From positions 2,294,001-2,358,000 of the forward strand of contig NZ_LR884459.1 in NCBI RefSeq assembly GCF_904848165.1: a stretch of 64,000 nt of DNA. Reading direction: 5' to 3'. Positions 61,102 to 64,000 of this stretch are shown in pieces; within the stretch, counting starts at the first letter, position 1; each line of letters starts with the position of its first letter. Under the pieces are notes generated by a model. The model did no database searches and was not told the DNA's origin. It saw nothing but the letters and a program-made list of their open reading frames with translations. Origin of the DNA: Psychrobacter arenosus. GTDB lineage: Bacteria; Pseudomonadota; Gammaproteobacteria; Pseudomonadales; Moraxellaceae. A program made the translations under genes and the position numbers.

Positions 61102-62370
61102 CTAGTTTTGAGATTTGCGTTTCATTTGATCAAAGAAATCATCGTTAGTTTTGGCTTCTTTTAAGCGCTCTAACAAGAATTCAGTAGCTGTGACCTCATC
61201 CATAGGCTGCAGCAACTTACGTAGAATCCAGACTTTACGCAAGGTATCTTCGTCCATTAAACGCTCTTCACGACGGGTGCCTGAACGCTTAATATTAATC
61301 GCTGGGAAGACGCGCTTTTCGGCTAAATCACGCTCAAGTGTAATCTCTTGGTTACCCGTACCTTTGAATTCTTCAAAGATCACGCTATCCATTTTACTAC
61401 CGGTATCGATTAGGGCAGTAGAGATAATGGTCAAGCTGCCACCTTCTTCAATATTACGCGCGGCACCGAAGAAGCGTTTCGGCTGGGCTAACGCATTGGC
61501 GTCAAGACCACCGGTCAGGACTTTGCCTGATGAAGGAACAATCGTGTTATAAGCACGCGCTAGACGGGTGATTGAATCGAGTAAGATAACGACGTCTTGC
61601 TTATGTTCTACCAAACGTTTGGCTTTCTCAATGACCATTTCAGCCACTTGTACGTGACGTTGTGGTGGCTCATCAAAGGTCGAAGCAACGACTTCACCAC
61701 GGACCGTACGCTGCATCTCGGTCACTTCTTCTGGACGCTCATCAATCAATAAAACGATCAGGTAGCATTCAGGGTTATTACGAGTAATAGCTTGGGCAAT
61801 CGTCTGTAATAAAACGGTTTTACCCGCTTTTGGTGGGGCTACGATAATAGAGCGTTGACCTTTACCAATAGGGGCAATTAGGTCGATGATACGGCCAGTT
61901 AAATCTTCAGTCGTACCATTGCCACTTTCTAATTTAAGCTGCTCGGTAGGGAATAGCGGGGTTAAGTTTTCGAAAATTAACTTATGACGTGAACGGTCAG
62001 GCGTATCAAAGTTGATTTCACCCACTTTTAATAAAGCGAAATAACGCTCAGAATCTTTAGGCGGACGAATAGTGCCCGCGATGCTGTCGCCTGTTTTTAG
62101 ACTAAAACGGCGAATCTGACTGGGACTGACATAGATGTCATCGGGTCCGGCAAGGTAAGAGCCTTCAGAGGAGCGTAAGAAACCAAAGCCATCAGGGAGA
62201 ACTTCTAAAACGCCATCGCCATAAATAGCTTCGCCATTACGCGCATGGGTTTTTAGGATAGCGAAGATGATGTCTTGTTTGCGGCTGCGCGCCATATTTT
62301 CAAGACCCATTTCCTCAGCAATAATCAACAGCTCAGTGACGGATTTTTTCTTTAATTCAGTTAAATTCAT
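61102..62370 (-). CDS. rho: Transcription termination factor Rho
   Basis: Hexameric RNA helicase of 422 residues. N-terminal [20 protein letters not shown], cold-shock-like RNA-binding domain with [23 protein letters not shown] (split), then the ATPase core with Walker [20 protein letters not shown] and [13 protein letters not shown]. Normal length. A strong promoter lies about 310 bases upstream, leaving a long leader as in E. coli rho, where the leader carries autogenous control. Confidence 0.98.
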   Translation of the reverse strand: MNLTELKKKSVTELLIIAEEMGLENMARSRKQDIIFAILKTHARNGEAIYGDGVLEVLPDGFGFLRSSEGSYLAGPDDIYVSPSQIRRFSLKTGDSIAGTIRPPKDSERYFALLKVGEINFDTPDRSRHKLIFENLTPLFPTEQLKLESGNGTTEDLTGRIIDLIAPIGKGQRSIIVAPPKAGKTVLLQTIAQAITRNNPECYLIVLLIDERPEEVTEMQRTVRGEVVASTFDEPPQRHVQVAEMVIEKAKRLVEHKQDVVILLDSITRLARAYNTIVPSSGKVLTGGLDANALAQPKRFFGAARNIEEGGSLTIISTALIDTGSKMDSVIFEEFKGTGNQEITLERDLAEKRVFPAINIKRSGTRREERLMDEDTLRKVWILRKLLQPMDEVTATEFLLERLKEAKTNDDFFDQMKRKSQN

Positions 62371-62677
62371 AGATAAGTCATTAGCAATTTATCGGAGGGG
62401 ACTGCAATAGGTAGGGCAGCCCATGACATGGAGAGTGAGTAGCCATAGCGTGCTAACAGGGATACATAAGGGGTCGATCTCGTAGGTCAGCTCAAGGCAT
62501 ACTGAGGTGATAACAGGCATCACTGTATGAATCTGGCTTGGCCAAAGAGTCTTGGATAAGAACGTAAATAATCTGTTATTAATCGTCGTGTTCGATATTG
62601 ACAAACACAGAGGAGAGCAGCGGCTGCATGATGCTTGGAGCGCTTAGGAAACCTTTTTAAGTTTCTCTTGTCAGCAG

Positions 62678-62707
62678 ACTATACGGTTTTCAGGATAGAG
62701 TTGTCAA
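62678..62707 (-). promoter_or_regulatory. Sigma-70 promoter of rho
   Basis: On the minus strand a consensus TTGACA and TATAGT separated by 18 bases. Confidence 0.75.
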
Positions 62708-62783
62708 TAATTTTTGTAAAAAAACGTGAATAAAGTTGATTAGCTGGGCAGTAGGCTGAGAGTCTATACGCACGCACTATATG

Positions 62784-62813
62784 AAAAAGCCATTGTTATC
62801 AATAACAATGGCT
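62784..62813 (-). terminator. Intrinsic terminator of trxA
   Basis: AGCCATTGTTAT/ATAACAATGGCT, a 12-bp perfect stem with five T on the minus strand, 32 bases after the trxA stop. Confidence 0.93.
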
Positions 62814-62844
62814 AAGTAAAAATAGAATAACTATCGCTAACTCA

Positions 62845-63171
62845 TTAGATATGTTTATCTAATACTTTAGCCAGTTCAGCTTTAGGCTGTAGACCCATAA
62901 CTGCGTCCACTTTTTCGCCATCTTTAAAAACAAATAGCGTAGGGATATTGCGAATACCAAAACGGCTAGCCGCTTGTGGGTTGCTATCCACATCGACCTT
63001 GACGATCTTAACTTTGCCGTCGTATTCGTTAGCTAAATCCTCTAAAATAGGGGCGATAGCTTTACAAGGGCCACACCAAGCTGCCCAGAAATCGACTAAT
63101 ACAGGCACGTCCGACTTTAGAACATCTTCATCAAAGTTGGCATCGGTAGTGTTAATAATATTATCTGACAT
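62845..63171 (-). CDS. trxA: Thioredoxin 1
   Basis: Cytoplasmic disulfide reductase of 108 residues. The active site is WCGPCK in [18 protein letters not shown], followed by the cis-Pro loop RNIPTLFVF. Length as in E. coli TrxA. Gene order rho-trxA is conserved in gammaproteobacteria. Confidence 0.98.
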   Translation of the reverse strand: MSDNIINTTDANFDEDVLKSDVPVLVDFWAAWCGPCKAIAPILEDLANEYDGKVKIVKVDVDSNPQAASRFGIRNIPTLFVFKDGEKVDAVMGLQPKAELAKVLDKHI

Positions 63172-63341
63172 TAAGTCCTCGCTTATATAGGGAATTATTT
63201 ATAGGTAATCAGTGTGACTTATCTTAGCATGATTCCCCAACATTCATAGATGTGGCCCAGTTAATATAGCAAACAATTAATATTTGCATAATAAATCGCA
63301 ACATAAGGCAATACTGCTTGCAATCAGACTGAAAGAGACCT

Positions 63342-64000
63342 ATGGCTATTACTCAAGAGTATATCGAGCAACAAAACCTCCAAGAACAACAGTATTCTCA
63401 GACCTTTTTTAAAGAGTTTGCCGATGCTATCACCGTCTTTGAAGACGAAGATATCTGGATAGTCGACAAGCCGGCGGGGCTATTGAGTGTCGATGGCAAA
63501 GCGCTAAAAGTCAGTCTGTTGTCGCGTTTAGAGCGCGCCAATCCTGAGGTGAAACTGATTCACCGTCTGGATATGGATACTTCTGGCATTATGATATTTG
63601 GCAAAAATAAAGCGGCGCAATCGCACATCAGTAAACAGTTCATCGAGCGCTTGCCACAAAAGCAATACCAGGCAGTCGTGATGGGCACGCTGGCGGCAAC
63701 AGAGAAAAAAGGTAAGATAGATATTCCGGTGCGCTATGAGCCGACTTTAAAACCGCGCCATATTACCGATCCCAATTGGTCAAAACAAGCTTTGACCCAG
63801 TATGAAGTCTTGCACCATGAGTTGCGAGCGGGCAATGCAGTGACCCGTGTCGCGCTGTATCCAGTAACCGGCCGCAGTCATCAATTGCGAGTGCATATGA
63901 CTCATATCGGCCATGTCATCATTGGCGACCCTATTTATGCTGAGGGCACACCGCTGACGCTGGCACCAAGACTGTGCTTGCATGCGCACTCCTTGCGGCT
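63342..64000 (+). CDS. rluA: RluA-type pseudouridine synthase (3' end outside window)
   Basis: Open to the window edge, about 219 codons visible from ATG 63342. The N-terminus is polar and Gln-rich for 25 residues, then VFEDEDIWIVDKPAGLLSV and the catalytic motif HRLDMDTSG with Asp77, then PVTGRSHQLRVHM and IGDPIYAEG, all RluA-family blocks. There is no S4 domain, which points to RluA (23S rRNA U746 and tRNA U32) rather than RluB/C/D. Divergent from trxA. Confidence 0.88.
   Translation, partial: MAITQEYIEQQNLQEQQYSQTFFKEFADAITVFEDEDIWIVDKPAGLLSVDGKALKVSLLSRLERANPEVKLIHRLDMDTSGIMIFGKNKAAQSHISKQFIERLPQKQYQAVVMGTLAATEKKGKIDIPVRYEPTLKPRHITDPNWSKQALTQYEVLHHELRAGNAVTRVALYPVTGRSHQLRVHMTHIGHVIIGDPIYAEGTPLTLAPRLCLHAHSLR

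Larger units (their letters stand above)
62371..62844. other. rho leader and trxA downstream region
   Basis: About 470 bases with the trxA terminator (62784-62813), the rho promoter (62678-62707) and a rho leader of about 300 bases. A 71-codon TTG frame in the leader has no Shine-Dalgarno sequence and is not called. Confidence 0.6.

Noticed and set aside
62389..62604. A 71-codon frame in the rho leader
   Set aside because: It begins with TTG without a Shine-Dalgarno sequence. A leader peptide cannot be excluded but is not supported.

Overview
The window looks like a chromosomal segment of a Moraxellaceae gammaproteobacterium, most probably Psychrobacter. The response regulator at 25101 reads almost like Acinetobacter BfmR, the zur-znuCB/znuA layout is the Moraxellaceae one, murD-ftsW stands apart from the rest of the dcw cluster, and intergenic DNA is AT-rich. 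I see no prophage, transposase, CRISPR array, rRNA or tRNA gene. Nearly everything is core housekeeping, so this is an ordinary region whose oddities lie mostly between genes.

Layout. 1-1320: amtB (cut by the window edge) and glnK, ammonium uptake and its PII regulator. 2074-4617: SulP anion transporter with a tandem universal stress protein. 5111-8050: murD-ftsW, peptidoglycan precursor synthesis and septal flippase/polymerase. 8254-11665: gluQ, dksA and cpdA, each with its own spacing. 11987-15826: zur-znuC-znuB divergent from znuA around one strong Zur box. 16125-24434: the F-type ATP synthase genes atpI-BEFHAGDC, with two unusually long, hairpin-rich spacers. 25101-29757: BfmR/BfmS two-component system, a 59-codon membrane protein and an EnvZ-like kinase with no ompR beside it. 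30063-32515: rpsP-rimM-trmD-rplS. 32729-37807: thioesterase, HNH protein, DUF3360 membrane protein and uvrC. 38083-40675: lgt-thyA-folA. 41044-45642: MuiA-like exported protein, NRDE protein, rppH, OsmC and MAPEG proteins. 45733-51544: hisIE, tatABC, an FBH1-like helicase and dusC. 51932-58045: thioesterase, then rpmI-rplT-pheS-pheT-ihfA without infC/thrS. 58252-64000: acidic lipoprotein, YpfJ-like metallopeptidase, glycine-zipper lipoprotein, rho, trxA and a cut rluA.

Non-coding signals worth attention are a competing-stem structured leader in front of the SulP gene, a 19-bp Zur box with one mismatch, a terminator hairpin between atpI and atpB, a 20-bp perfect palindrome between pheT and ihfA, at least six unrelated short tandem arrays in intergenic DNA, and two copies of a CCCTCC-type intergenic hairpin repeat. 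I found no clear candidate for a wholly new multi-gene system. The best leads are the SulP leader RNA, the small membrane protein at 27980, the orphan EnvZ and the compact FBH1-like helicase.
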